Shown piece after piece: positions 1 through 12,104 of a DNA stretch of 64,000 nt (positions are counted from its first letter, which is position 1; each line of letters starts with the position of its first letter). Source of the stretch: Myrica gale. Taxonomy: Eukaryota > Streptophyta > Magnoliopsida > Fagales > Myricaceae. The DNA lies in contig OZ005610.1 in NCBI GenBank assembly GCA_963930655.1, positions 13,583,001-13,647,000 of the forward strand, given 5' to 3'. The notes under the pieces are model-generated. The model was not told the DNA's origin. It did not search any database and saw only the letters and a program-made list of their open reading frames with translations. The position numbers were made by a program, and so were the translations under genes.

Positions 1-235
1 TTTACACAAACTTAACCAAAATGCCCTTAAAACTATATTTAAAGGCTTGTAACTACAAGCAAGCAAATCAATCGATATTAGACACGTTACAATTGATAGA
101 CATATTGCGTAAAGTCTAAAAGTATAAGTTTTTCCTCATCTACGTACTAATCGTATGTCAAAGTATGTCATATATTCAATCATATATTAGTACTAATCGT
201 ATGTCAAAGTATGTCATATATTCAATCATATATTA
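1..235. repeat. AT-rich flank with a 46-bp tandem duplication
   Basis: There is no gene here. A 46-bp unit beginning GTACTAATCGTATGTCAAAG occurs twice head to tail, at 144-189 and 190-235, with almost no divergence, so the duplication looks recent. Confidence 0.7.
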
Positions 236-415
236 GGGTGAGTTTGTTTTGTAAAATTTTAGGTATTAGATTTAGTAAAAAAGTAAAGAGAGGTAATTTT
301 TTATATTTTTTATAATGAAAAGTAATGATTTGATGGGGGAGAGAGAGATTATATTGTAATATTTTATTATGTTAAAATTTTAGAGGGTGTAAAATTTTAG
401 AACACAAACGTAGCC
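236..415. mobile_element. MITE-like element, recurrent AT-rich family
   Basis: The left end reads GGTGAGTTTGTTTTGTAAAA and the right end AAAATTTTAGAACACAAACG. They form an imperfect inverted repeat around about 140 bp of AT-rich non-coding DNA. The same end style (GTTTGT...AAAATTTT inward, ACAAAC at the other end) recurs at about 10941, 16957, 23883 and 31979. Superfamily is not assigned because no clear target duplication is visible. Confidence 0.45.
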
Positions 416-562
416 TAGTGGTTCGGACCATTTTTTTTTAAAAAAAGGAGGATTTTGTAAATGGCTGGAGTTGAACTCCAGACTTGAGGATTAAAAGGGG
501 CTTCCTTTTTAAAATAAAATGGAGGATTTTGCAAATGACTGGAGTTGTCCAGACTTGAAGAT
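405..562 (+). mobile_element. Degraded SINE-like, tRNA-derived fragment
   Basis: TAGCCTAGTGGTTCGG near 410 resembles a polymerase III A box. GGAGTTGAACTCCAGA near 465 resembles a B box. The B-box part (GGAGGATTTTG...CCAGACTTGA) is repeated in shortened form at about 522-560. No tRNA cloverleaf is possible across the long A/T runs, so a SINE relic is the better reading. Confidence 0.35.
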
Positions 563-1767
563 TGAAAGTCTAAAAAACAACTTAAGAGGGGTGAATTGAG
601 TTTTAATAAAAATTAAAAAAAATTTCAAAATAGTTTAAGCAATATATCCGTAAGGCATAAAACACCATAAGGAGAGATATGAAATGAGGAAAACAGAGAA
701 ATAGAGTTAGAGAGATGACACCGTGATTTTAGGTGGTTCGGCCAACATTTGTCTACGTCCACCTCAAGGCTATTGACTTCCTTGAGCTTCCTTCGCTATC
801 CTTCAAATAGTAAATACATCTTAGCTTTCGTGGTGCTAAGGAACATTTACAAAGCGTTTTTCGAGCTCACGCTTTAATTCTCTTTACAAATTCTAAAACT
901 CAAGGGATTTCTTCTAGCCACACGAGTAGGACCAAGTGTTTACCCAACACTTAAGTGTTTTTCAAAAAGATGGGTACAAAGGAATAATCACGAATGACTC
1001 TTTAAATCGAATAAACAAGTGTAAATAATATCTCAACGCAAGAGGACAAGATTCTCAATAGAAAGCTGAAGTTTTGGTAGGGGAATCACACGCTTTCTTG
1101 GTAAGTGTGGTCTTCTCTCTTCTTCAAAGCACTTTCTCTCTTTAAAAGTTAGGTTAAAAGTAATTGCAAGAGAGTTCTTGTCTTTATCTCTCAATCTCAT
1201 TCTATTTAAAGCTTATTTGGTCTCAACGGTCCTCTAGGGCATCAAGAGTATCGTTGGAAGGGTACCCAAGTAATTTTAGAGTTTTTGAATGATATGGCAT
1301 CGTTCCAGATTTTCTTCAAATTTGTGGCATGTGTCGACACATGGTTAGCATGTGTTAAAACTTAAAAATTAGTCTGGAATGATGTTTTCGGGTGTCAGTG
1401 CAATGTGTCGACACCATTAAACTTAGTCTGAAAGTGGTGTCTCGGGTGTCAGTGTAATGTGTCGACACTAGTCTTCAATGTGTTGACACTTATAAGTGTT
1501 GTAGAGAAAAATCAGCATCTTGAAAGTGTCCAATCCATTTCAACATTTCTTTAAACACCTACAATATGAAAAATTGATCTTATCAACTTGTGTAATGGTG
1601 TTCAAGTACACTTAAAAATAATTTAAAGAAATAACCTCAATCCTTTGAAATACAGTTTAGAAATAGTGGATTGACAAGGTAAAATCTAAAAGTCTTCAAA
1701 GCACTTAGAATTATTGTTATCATCAAAATCAAATATGGATTGTTTGCAAAACAACTTTGGGCTAACA
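563..1767 (-). repeat. 3' LTR of a Sirevirus-like copia element (minus)
   Basis: Read on the minus strand, a purine tract (1768-1784) is followed directly by TGTTAGCCCAAAG, a normal TG start for a 3' LTR. The sequence then has the TTTGATGATAACAA and CAATTCACCCCTCTTAAG motifs common in plant Sirevirus LTRs. The other end is placed at the TGAAAG near 563 (CTTTCA on the minus strand), about 1.2 kb away and close to the length of the two related solo LTRs in this window. The outer boundary is uncertain because no second LTR or target duplication can be matched. Confidence 0.6.
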
Positions 1768-4700
1768 ATCTTCCCCTTTTTTATGATGAAAAAACCATTT
1801 TAGAAAAAATAATTTGCTAACAAATTGAAAAGCTCCCCCTGAAAACAAGCATGAGTTTTTCTTGATATTTTTAGCAAAAAGGACTTTGAGATTTTAAAAA
1901 AAAATTGCAAGAGTTTTCTTTTTTAATTTAGGTTTCTCAAAATTTAAAAACATGAAAGAACACTTATATAAACTTCTTCCAAACTCCCCAAACTTCAAAT
2001 TTACCAATCAGAACACAAGACTTCATATAATGAGATATAAGATAGGAATACTACCTTTGAAGCAAGTCACAAATATTCACAATTAAGTGCAAAGAGATAA
2101 GCATTTCTCAATTCACTTATAATCACCATTAGATAATCAACAAATATGAGCATAATAAAAAATAATCCAATGGAGACATATAAATACCAGAGATATCCAT
2201 TAAAAAAGATAAGTCAAATGTTCAGCCAATATTATAATTACAAGGCATAAAGAGGACAAACTAAGATAGATACAAAAATGAATGTCCTTTATAAGAGCTA
2301 GGAAGTCAACATAATACAATAACTTCTCCCCCTTTGGCATCATCAAAAATAGGATAAGGGGAAGGGTCAAAGACAGCTGGCTATTTAGGTGGAGGTTGGG
2401 AAGTAGAGGTGGAAGGTTGTGATTTCTTGATAGGAGGATGAGGATACCCAACCTCAAATTTCTTCAGCCATTCCATCCAATTTGTGGAGAACCAATACGT
2501 TCACTTCATCACATGAGAACGAAGGTTGCGATCAGCTTCCGTATGCACTTCGGTGGCCTGAACAACATCTTCAGCTGATTGTTGCACAACAATCTGAAGC
2601 TCAGCGGAGGTGGCTTTGAAGTCATCAACAATATTCCGAATCACGTTACTAGCCACATGGATGATGTTGTTGACTTGATGCTTAAGACCCCTCATGTCCT
2701 TAGAAAGAATCACAAGACAACCAGTGTGATTAGAGAGTATCTTCTTGATGTCTTCAAATCCCGTCTTCATACAGGTGGCCATGTCCACATTCTTACCCAA
2801 TCTTTTCTGTTCCTCCTTGATGTCAGCCATGTAAGCCTCAAGAGAACTTTACCGAGGCTTATGAGAACTAGCAGCAGGCCTTCTTGAGGATGATCTAATC
2901 TGGAGAGAAAGAAAGAGATATGAGTCCGCTCTCCCATAGGAGTCCTTTCAGTGCTCTCCCATAGGAGTCCTTTCAGTGTCTCCCTCTTCCTCATCTCCAC
3001 TCTCTTCTTCAGACTCAGAACCCCGTTCACTTCCTTTCTGAGGTGTCACAACACCCTTCTTTACCCATTCTCCATCTTCATTTTGCGTAAAGCCCGTCAA
3101 CCGAAGAGTTTTCTTGTTGTACTCCTTGGAGTCTTTAGATTTTTTTTTCACTTCCCCAATCATATCAATTTCAAGCACATGAAACATATATGTGAAAACA
3201 TCTCATAGAGGAGCTCTTGTTTCTTTTTCTCAGTAGCAGCCTTCATATTGTTGAGCATTAAATGACCAAGTTTCATATGGGTACGGGTAATCAAGCAATA
3301 CATTACAAATATCTCTAAGAATGTAATGTATTCAAATTTTTCAGTCTTTGGCAAGACAATATTACAGACCATATGATGCAATAATCTTCTATTAATGTCA
3401 ATTCACTTGTCGTAGGTCTAACTACCTCATTTAGGGCTGGATTATCCAACACAGCCTTAAGAATATCAAGAATCTCTACCTCAGACATACCCGTCCAACC
3501 ATAAGCATCAAAGAATTTCTTTCCACTATTAAGGGCAGAGACCAAGAAATTAAGGGTGGTAACTGACATGTCTAATTGCTTCTCATTCACATAACTGGTG
3601 GCATCCTTAGACTTAAAATATTGAAAATTAGCATAAACCAACTTCACTAAATGCAAATAACAGTCCACCTTCAAAATCAGAAGAACACCTCATCCTTGAA
3701 ATTCAAACATCTCCTTAAAATCAAAATCATTTTCATTATACCATTGAAAATTATCCCAACAACCAGCAATAACTTTCCTATTCCGAAAATCTTGAACAAA
3801 ACTATTTTTGCAAAGCCCTGACCTGTAAATGTAAGCCTCTGAACTGACAGAAGATGGCGTATGGCGAGAGGGACGCTTGGAACGGATTGAAGACATCACG
3901 ACACTGGTTGGGTGAGGAGATTGAAGGCTGTTGGCGGTGGATTTTTCGAAGAGGGTAGTGGGTAAGTGAAGTTTTGTGAGAGGGTGAGTGATTCACGCCA
4001 TTTGGGAGAGGAAAGAGAGTCTGTGGGATGGGGGAGAAATAAAGTGTCAATCCCTTTGCGCTAAAGAGCATAAACATGACACGCGTACCCTCATTTTTAA
4101 AAACAGTGCACCCGAAAGATATGTTGACACTTGTTTTACCAAGTGCTGACATATGTCATGCATAAAGAATGTATATAGTGTTTTCACAAAAAAAACATGA
4201 TTATAAAATGAAACACAGAGAGCAATTTAAACACAAATCATAACATGTCCAATGCAATCATTAACACAAATCAATCACATAACACAAATTTAATTCGAAG
4301 GAAATCTCATTCCAATTTCTTGGCGAATAAAACAAAATTTATCATCATTAAGGGGTTTTGTGAAAATGTCAGCCAATTGAAGGTCGATATTTACAAATTC
4401 AAGAACAATATCTCATTTTTAAGCATGATCACAAATGAAATGATGCTTAATCTCAATATGTTTTGTCCTAGAGTGTTGAATTTTATTTTTGGTAAGATTT
4501 ATCGCACTGATGTTGTCACATTTTATTAGGATGAGAGAATAATGAAGATTAAAATCTTCCAATTGTTGTTTCATCCACAATATTTGTGCACAACAATTGC
4601 TCATGACAATATACTCGGCTTCCGTCGTTGATAGAGACACAGAGCTTTGCTTCTTACAACACCAAGAGATTAGTGAGGATCCAAGAAATTGACACGCACC

Positions 4701-5640
4701 ACTAGTACTCTTTCTATCAATTTTACATCCCGCATAATCTGCGTCCGATTATCCTTGTAAATTAAATTCAACACTCTTGGGATAAAACAAACCAAGATTT
4801 TGAGTGCCAACAAGATATCTAAAAATCATTTTAACCGCAAGGAGATGAGATTCCTTAGGACAAGATTAGAATTTAGCACACATGCATACACTAAACATTA
4901 TATCCGGTCTACTAGGTAAGATTGAGTAAGGAGTCAATCGTACATCGGTATTTGGTTTGGTCCACATACTTACCTTTCTCATCCTTTTTTTCATTTTTGT
5001 AGATAGACTCATAGGTGCGTTCATAGGTTTTGAGTTGTCCATATCGAATCGCTTGAGAATATCTCTTGTGTACTTTGCTTGATTGATGAAGATTCTCTCA
5101 TTGCCTTATTTGATTTGGAGGCCAAGAAAATAATTCAATTCTCCCATGAGACTCATCTCAAATTCACCTTGCTTAACTTGAGAAAACTCTTGAGATAAAG
5201 ATTCATTAGTAGATTCAAAAATAATGTCATCAACATAAATTTGAACCATTAACAATTCATTGTCTTTTTCCTTAGTGAAAAGAGCTCTGTCAATTTTACC
5301 TAAAAAAAACCATTTTCAATGAGAATGTGGTTTTCCATTTAGGAATGCGCTTTTCAATTCATTTTCTTTTCCATTTAGGAATGCATTGAGAATGCGTTTT
5401 TCAATTCATTGTCTTTTCCATTTAGGAATGTGCTTTTTACATCAATTTGAAAGAGTTTAAAATCTTTATTGCAAGCGAAAACGAGTAACATATGAATAGA
5501 TTCTAAACGAGCAACGGGAGCAAAACTGGTTGTGCTTGTGAATTCAACAGGTTGTGCTTGAACTATTGTTTGTAATTCAACAGGTTGTGCTTGTGAATTC
5601 AAAACTGGTTATAACCACATTTTGGTGAAGTTATTTGTAA
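1768..5640 (-). mobile_element. Decayed Sirevirus-like Ty1/copia interior (RT, RNase H, env-like)
   Basis: On the minus strand the order is reverse transcriptase, RNase H, then an extra downstream reading region, then the 3' LTR. The RT part carries FAPVARLE and FQIDVKSTFLNG (5375-5560) and YVDDI (5223-5237). The RNase H part carries LSTTEAEY and [13 protein letters not shown] (4419-4640). Several stops and frameshifts break it. Gag, protease and integrase are missing, so the 5' part is deleted near 5640. A copia pol followed by an additional ORF and repeated purine tracts (1768-1784, about 1829-1840, 2326-2343) is characteristic of Sireviruses. Not functional. Confidence 0.75.
2501..3899 (-). 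pseudogene. Env-like / plant Transposase_32-like ORF remnant downstream of copia pol
   Basis: Consecutive minus-strand pieces at 3899-3690, 3674-3315, 3381-3160, 3187-2948 and 2830-2501 read as one broken protein. They include a conserved-looking segment around PKTEKFEYITFLEIFVMYCL and LGHLMLNNM, an acidic stretch (SEEESGDEEEGD) and a C-terminal coiled-coil-like part. This resembles the so-called envelope-like or 'putative plant transposon protein' domain that follows pol in some Sireviruses. No signal peptide or membrane anchor is apparent. The family call rests on recalled resemblance and on its position between RNase H and the 3' LTR. It is dead: at least four frame changes. Confidence 0.5.
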
Positions 5641-7353
5641 TGATCACAGGTTGTGAAGTTATGCGCTGTCATAGGTCATCCATTTTATTGGATGTCACGT
5701 CTCTCGTGCTCGTATTAGTCTCTAAGCTCTCTTTGTAGTAACATAGATGCATATATGACGAGAATACATCACGTCTTTATCTTACAGGTCTCAAGACTAT
5801 GGTAGTATCCTTGGGGTGTATAAAGATTACTATGTAATAAAGAAAACCAGCAGAAGACTTATAACATAATTCAGGAGACAAAATAGTAAAAGTGGAAGTC
5901 AAATAAAAAATAAAATACTGATATACTGGAAAGTAAGAAAAGCCAATTTATTAGAAGAAAGAAAACAGTACTCTGAAACACAAAGGAAAAGAAAAAAACA
6001 ACCAAACCGTTGGGGTTAGGGATTAGAGGAGGACTCTAAGTCCTTACTGATTCTAGGCTAACATAGGTAAGCCTATAACATGACCTCTAACCCTATTGTT
6101 CGAACTTAATTACAAGTATACTACACAAAACAAGAGAAAAAAAAACATTTCTTAAGAATAATCTTCATCAGATGAAACCGTGAGGTCTATCGAGTCAACG
6201 CCGGTGTGGTTCACTCCCACGGGACCGTTCACGCGTGGAAACTCGAGTGGCAGATCCTTCGGGATAAGGTAAGGTCGGTTGTCTGCAATTACCTTTAGCT
6301 CCTCAGTTACTAGCGCACGAACATGTATGACCAGATAATGAGTGGGAAGCTTGTGGGTAACGAAAGAGTAAAAAATTGTCGTAATCTGTCTTAACAATAA
6401 ATAAATATGGACAAGGAAACATGATGAGTCTTAAGGATTCAGTAAGAGGGGATAGAGGCATGTGGTGACAAATATATAAACAATACCTACATACTTCATA
6501 AACAATTCATAATTTAAAGATAATACCAGTGCAATCATATGCAGTATGCATGTCATGCTCATGTTTGTAAAAATGCACCATGTCTATAAAAATTCCTTTC
6601 CATTTCCACTGTTTCACCCAGAGGTAGGGTTGTGCGTCCAATCTCTCATGCACTTTAGGACAGTCCTAGGCATTATGTTGTCCTAGGATAATGGGTAAAG
6701 GCTCATCCGCCTTCTACGCCGAGGTCATCCACTACCCGGTAGTGATGGTTGCACTCCCTAGTGATCAATATCATCACCTAGTAAGCTATAAAAACTTTCC
6801 ATTGGTGCAATTTTCATGCAAATGTCATGTCCTTTACATCATTGATGCAAATGTCATAACCATAACAATGATACATATTTTTCATAAAATTATGCCCTTA
6901 CCTTTAATCATGTGCAATGAATTTCCTTAATCTCGCTTAAAACATCACATGTAAACATGTCATATGACAATTTCAATTTCATAATAAATCTTATAAAAGA
7001 CTTAGCATTTTATCACATCCATGATTTTCCAATAAAACTTAATACTTTTATCACATCCATATCTTGTATTTATTTCCGAAATAAATACCATTAACTTTTA
7101 CTTAGCCAAACTAAACCCCTTAATCAAATCAGCAAACAATTAGAGACTAAGATTAAAAACTTCCATTATTTAAACACAAGCCAAATATCCAAGTTCAATA
7201 TTTCAAGTCCAATAAGGACTTGAACTTGGGCTTGCTGATAAACTCAATATCATTAGTCTTGGAAGGTTACTTGGGTCAGCCCAATATAATGAAAAAAAAG
7301 CCCAATACATATGTCCATTAAGTTAGGCTTCTTGAATCCAATAGAGACCTATC
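5641..7353. other. Repeat-like AT-rich stretch, no gene
   Basis: There is no supportable gene. TGTCACGTCTC at 5693 resembles the outer end of plant gypsy LTRs, and the block around 6620-6790 resembles the interior of the solo LTR at 46505-48752 in style (GGGTTGTGC followed by GCACTC). It may be one half of another long LTR, in minus orientation, interrupted by the solo LTR that follows. I could not find the matching end or a target duplication. Confidence 0.3.
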
Positions 7354-8605
7354 TGTTGGCTTTTGTGCACAATCGAGATTTTGATGATTTCAATAAATGG
7401 ATCAAGTTTATAAAGTGGACATCTTCAAAGACAAAGACGACTTGATAAAATAGCCAAAGACTTGAAGAAAGAAGAACAAAAAGATGCAAGGAGCTCAAAG
7501 TGAAGATTCAAGACCTTAGGGTATAATCCTTATAACGCTCTGTTTCACTTTTGACAAGGATTATGAATCACACTTGCATATCTTTCAAAATGTACATAAA
7601 CTGTTTTACCTTTTGTTTGAAAGATTAAAATATTTTTAAAGGTTTCAAAACACTCCAAATATACTCTAAAACCCTTCATATACTTATGGGAAGTAAGTAT
7701 TTAAAATTGAGTGTTTAAAAGTGGTAAAAAACATGGTTTTAAATGAACCGGTCGATGAACTTTTTGTAGCGATTGACCTCTACATGAAGCGGATGATCTT
7801 GAAAACATTCAAATTTATGACCGTTGGGCAACGGCTACTTGAACCGGTCGACCGGTACATGAAGCGGTCGACCGGTACAACTATAAAATTGTCAAATCGA
7901 CCCCTAACTGCTATAAACGGCTAGTTTTCACACGTGTCCTATAAATACACTTTCATTTCATCTAAAATGAAGAACCAACGACCACATATCATTTGTATAG
8001 CTTGAGAAATATTTCAAACCTTCCTATTTCATATTTCTCATATCATTCACACAAATTACACTTTCACATCCTTATCTTTGTGTGAATAAAGAGATAGAGT
8101 TTTCCACTTTTATATCTACTCTTTGAGAGAGTCTTGTTCTTCAATCTACCTATCCAAGAGAGTGTTTTCTTTAGTGAAGTTTTTCACTAAAGAAGAAGCT
8201 TAGAGAGTGTATATCTCAAGCTTGTTAGGTTGTGAGTGGTGAGCCCGAAAAAAACCACTTGGGTGGGTTTGAGTGTTAAGCCCGGGAAAACACTTGTACG
8301 GTTCTCTAGCACCCGGAAACTAGTGTGTAAAGCTATTGGAAGATAGTGGAAAACCTCAAGGCTCGGTGAAAGAGCTTGAAGGGTGGATGTAGGAGGGTTT
8401 GCCGAACCACCTAAAAATACTGTGTTTACTTCTCTTATCCCCACTCTTTACTTTCAGCACATACTCACTTTTATTGCATATTATACTTGTGCTAAAGTAG
8501 TATCTACTAGCAAACACGTCTTTGGAGGTCAATACCGAAAAGTTTTAGAAAACCAATTCACCCCCCCTCTTGAGTTGCCTTAATCCCTGAAAACTTGGAC
8601 TCACA
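7354..8605 (+). mobile_element. Solo LTR, Sirevirus-like family, TSD CTATC
   Basis: The element starts TGTTGGCTTTTGTGCACAAT and ends GGACTCACA, flanked by a perfect 5-bp direct repeat CTATC (7349-7353 and 8606-8610). Length is 1252 bp. It contains GATTTTGATGATTTCAATAA near the start and AATTCACCCCCCCTCTTGAG near the end, both typical of copia/Sirevirus LTRs. It has no interior or second LTR, so it is a solo LTR left by LTR-LTR recombination. It is the same family as 60341-61658. CGGTCGACCGGT palindromes occur around 7850-7880. Confidence 0.9.
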
Positions 8606-10186
8606 CTATCATTGGGCTCCACTTACAAAGCCCATGACCTAGCAAAATTATAAGTATTACAATCCATTTAAATAGTCCAATTAATAGAAAACAAATATAA
8701 TTCGTGAAGCTATAGAAAAGACCCATTTTAGTGCAAAAACCTAGTTTTGACAATAATTTCAAATATTCATAACTTATTCATCCTAACTCCAAAGTACTCA
8801 AAATTTTAAATGAAGTTTCCTGATTGTGTCTAGTCTAATCCCTCCAATTTGGAGATCAATCCGTGGTCGTTTTCTATAAGTGCACTGTTATCACTAACTA
8901 AGCAAAACTAGATTAGGTTTGACCTAATTATCCAGATCTTTCTTATTCCACATAAATATTTGCATGAAACGTCTCCTATATGTTTCTAATACTTCTTAAT
9001 CTTCCAGAAATTATGCCATGCAAGGTAATTACACAATATTCACCTCAAAATTCATCAAAGGGGCTATATGACCTAAACTTAACAATACTTTCTATTCTTC
9101 AAAATCCTTTTGCATCTAACCATTATAATTTCTTATCTAGCTCATGAATAGCCACCTAATGAAAGGTTCCCAATCACTACATATCACATTGTTAACCTAA
9201 AATCATCAAAATATCAACAATGTCATTAACTCATAAACTACCATTACCTCTCTTGAACTTTCTTGGTCTTTGATGAGCTTTATGGATTTTAAAACCTACA
9301 TAGAGCTTGCTGTTAAAGTCAAAATCATCAAAATAATTTAAGGATTGCAAAGCTCAAGAGAACCTCAACCTTTACCAATTTTCTTCCAAAAATTCCTCTT
9401 TTTCTTCCTCCAAGAGAAATTCGGCTAGCCTTCTCCTTTCTCTCATTTCTTCTTCTTATTCTTCTTTATCTAGCTCCCTCTCACTCTCCCTCTCTCTAAT
9501 GATGGTCAGATGTGCTCTGTGAAGAAAAACCTTCTCAAAGCTCCCTATTTATACTACTTCTTGACCATGGTTTGCATCCTAGGGTTAGTTTAACTATGCT
9601 AGGGGGTTAAATAGAACTAATGATCATGTCTGGAGGGTGGTTTTGCATGATTTTAATTATTGGCAATCATTACATGCAAATCTATGGGCTTTGACCGGTT
9701 TTGTATGTCAAAGGAAGAGGTGGCATGGGTTGAGTCATGGGCTGGGCTAAATGGTGTGCTTGGAGGCCCAATTCCAAGTGATTTCCAAGCCTAAAGTTAT
9801 GAAATCCTATTTTCTAAGCCCGAAAATCCTATTTCTTGCAAAAATTCTTAAAAATAATCAATAGGGTACACGACAATCCTAGATTAGGTCCTATTGGCTT
9901 GGTAATTAAGGGAATAATGCAAAACAAACAAAAAGTTTGAAGAAAAAAAGGTTTTGTAAGAAATTAGGGCTAAAAACATGTAATAAGGGTATTTTAGTAT
10001 TTTCTAGCAATGAAAAGTAATATTTAAAAATTTTCAAGGTACCGAAAGTAGTAAAACATGTAATTAATCAAAGAGCTCAAAAAGATAAGAAAGCTAATAT
10101 TCTTCTAAAAAAAATTATCATAAGAAAATTAGGGTAAGTAATGAACTTAATTAATAGAAAGATGCACTGGATGCTAACCAAACAAC
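8606..10186. other. Non-coding repeat-like stretch
   Basis: No gene is supportable. On the minus strand AGTATAAATAGGGAGC (about 9544-9559) looks like a TATA box, opposite a CT-rich block at 9400-9500. This fits an LTR-type promoter in minus orientation and would pair with 5693-7353 as one LTR split by the solo LTR. The boundary is not found. Confidence 0.25.
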
Positions 10187-10203
10187 TTGAATAACGCGGG
10201 TTG

Positions 10204-10398
10204 CCGAAAAATCTTCTACCCGGATTCCCCCTCTATCATGCTTGTCCTCATTCTTGCCTTGATTCCGCAGAAGCAGACACGTGCGTCTTTGTCACCCTTT
10301 AGTTCCGATAGTGCTTGCCTTCCATTTCTAACAGACGACGAGGATGCGGTTCCAATTGACATCGCAGGGGATTTGTGGAGTTGCTGAAGGGAAATCAA
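10204..10398 (-). pseudogene. GRF zinc-finger-like fragment
   Basis: On the minus strand a short reading frame (10398-10216) carries a serine-rich stretch and then CFCGIKARMRTSMIEGESG, which resembles the start of a plant GRF-type zinc finger (CxCG followed by a basic segment and then NPGRRFYGC). The expected GRRF part falls after a stop. Such GRF fragments are widespread in plant genomes, often near transposons. The identification rests on one motif half. Confidence 0.35.
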
Positions 10399-10940
10399 AG
10401 GTAAATGAGAATGAGTTAGGTATTTAGGGATTTAAGGTTCTTGCGAAATTGGAGCTCAATGACAGTGTTGAGGCTAGTTTTAAATGGATGCCACTTAAAC
10501 ACGTAGCTAGAGGGCTTTAATCCAGTGTGGAATGTCATATGGCACGTGGGTCCCACTTTGTCAATGCGTATTACTCTAGTCAACAATCATTGACGTGTGG
10601 CAGATTATAAATGGGTATGACGTGTACGACTTTATCCACATGTGCAATTCCGTTAAAGAAGTTACCATTAAGATGAGAATGAGATTAGGTCCAAATCGCA
10701 GGGATACATGTAGGGAAAAGTTTACCCTAAGGATCAATCTGGAAAAAGCTTAAACCCCAAAGGCCAGTGGAGATATTTAGCATAATTATTTGAGCGGAGG
10801 CAACTATAGTATATTTTCTTCCCTTTCAACTTTATAACCTCGTTGCTTGTTCTTCTTCTTAAAATCTAATCTACAATGGGGTAGATGAATAACTGAGGTG
10901 ACGAGGAAACACTTGAATTTTGAGAATTTACAAATTATTA
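10399..10940. other. Intergenic, nothing recognised
   Basis: There is no reading frame, RNA gene or element end that I can support here. Confidence 0.5.
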
Positions 10941-11255
10941 CCAGGGGTATGTTCGTTTTCACCATATTTTCAGGATTCTAAGTATATTCACAATTCTACC
11001 ACCGAACATATTCAGAATTCAAACACAAAAACCAATACATTTTACACAATCTCCAACAACTTTTTAATTTTTTATTCAACATAAATTTTCTCTCTCTATA
11101 CCTTTTCACATAACTCCAATACTTTTTTATTAAACAATTACATCAAATCATTTCTCTCTCCACTTTACACAAACACCAATAAAACACTATTCAACATAAA
11201 AATTCACAACTTCTCTAAAATCCTACATTTTTTCTCAAAACGAACATCACCCTGG
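10941..11255. mobile_element. MITE with ~20-bp imperfect TIRs
   Basis: The left end CCAGGGGTATGTTCGTTTTC and the right end (reverse complement CCAGGGTGATGTTCGTTTTG) form a terminal inverted repeat about 20 bp long with few mismatches. The interior is T/A-rich and non-coding. The flanks are TTA on the left and TTT on the right, so a 3-bp duplication is suggested but not exact. Confidence 0.6.
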
Positions 11256-11976
11256 TTTATCATACTTTGAAAATTATGCATTTGTCGCATTTTCATATAG
11301 TTTTTCTAACAAAATTGTTGAGGTAACAAACTAGTGTCAATATATGGTTATGTGGCCTGCATCATTATTATTTTTTAATATTTGTTATATAATCTATAAT
11401 TTATAAAAGAATTTAAGATAAAAGGTTTTTAGTTATTTAATTATAATATTCTATAATAATCATATTTATTTATTTTTTAAGACACATGACACGCTATTCG
11501 TTAAAAATATTAGATGAAAATGTAAGGGGATAATTTTTTTTATCTTTTAATACTTTAATTTTATTTTATATTTTTTAAAATTTTAGATTGTAAGGTTTGT
11601 TTTAGTTTTTGTAATTTTAGTTAATTTAATATTATAATAATAATTATTTATTTATTTTTTTAAGACATGCTAACCGAAATGTGAGGAGTGAAATACAAAA
11701 AATTGCCAAACTTCCGCAGTGTTTTTACTTTTTTTTTTAATATTAAAGATGAAGAAAGATCGTACGAATGAGGTTTTACCACGACCTTATAGACGATAAA
11801 TATATTTATTTATTTATTTCTGAATAGAAGATAGACATATTTTTATTTTTATTTTATGGACAAACACTGCTTTAAATCAGTGATCGCTGTGATAAATCCA
11901 TTGTTAGCCACGTGGACGGTTGAAGATCAGGATTCATGGGTTTTCATGTGATCTCGGCACTTTAGAATTACTCTCC
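11256..11976. other. AT-rich upstream region of RPL18
   Basis: Very AT-rich, with long T runs and TATTTATTTATTTATT-type simple sequence around 11800-11820. No gene is seen. The proximal promoter of RPL18 follows. Confidence 0.5.
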
Positions 11977-11984
11977 GAGTCCCA

Positions 11985-12104
11985 AAACCCTAGCCCCTAT
12001 ATCTGTCTCCTTCTAAAAGCACAATTTGCGTTTTTTGCAGTCGCGCCGAGCACCAGCCACCAGGACCATTAGCCATGGTATTAGCTTCCTCCCAGAAACC
12101 CTAA
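11985..12104 (+). promoter_or_regulatory. Telo-box motifs flanking the RPL18 start
   Basis: AAACCCTA occurs at 11985-11992, upstream of the start codon, and AAACCCTAA at 12096-12104, inside intron 1. This telo-box is the classic element of plant ribosomal protein promoters and 5' regions and is linked to expression in dividing cells. Function here is inferred from the motif and its position. Confidence 0.65.

Noticed and set aside
5693-10180. A complete long gypsy LTR interrupted by the solo LTR at 7354
   Set aside because: TGTCACG start and a minus-strand TATA fit, but no matching terminus or target duplication was found, so it is listed only as repeat-like DNA.
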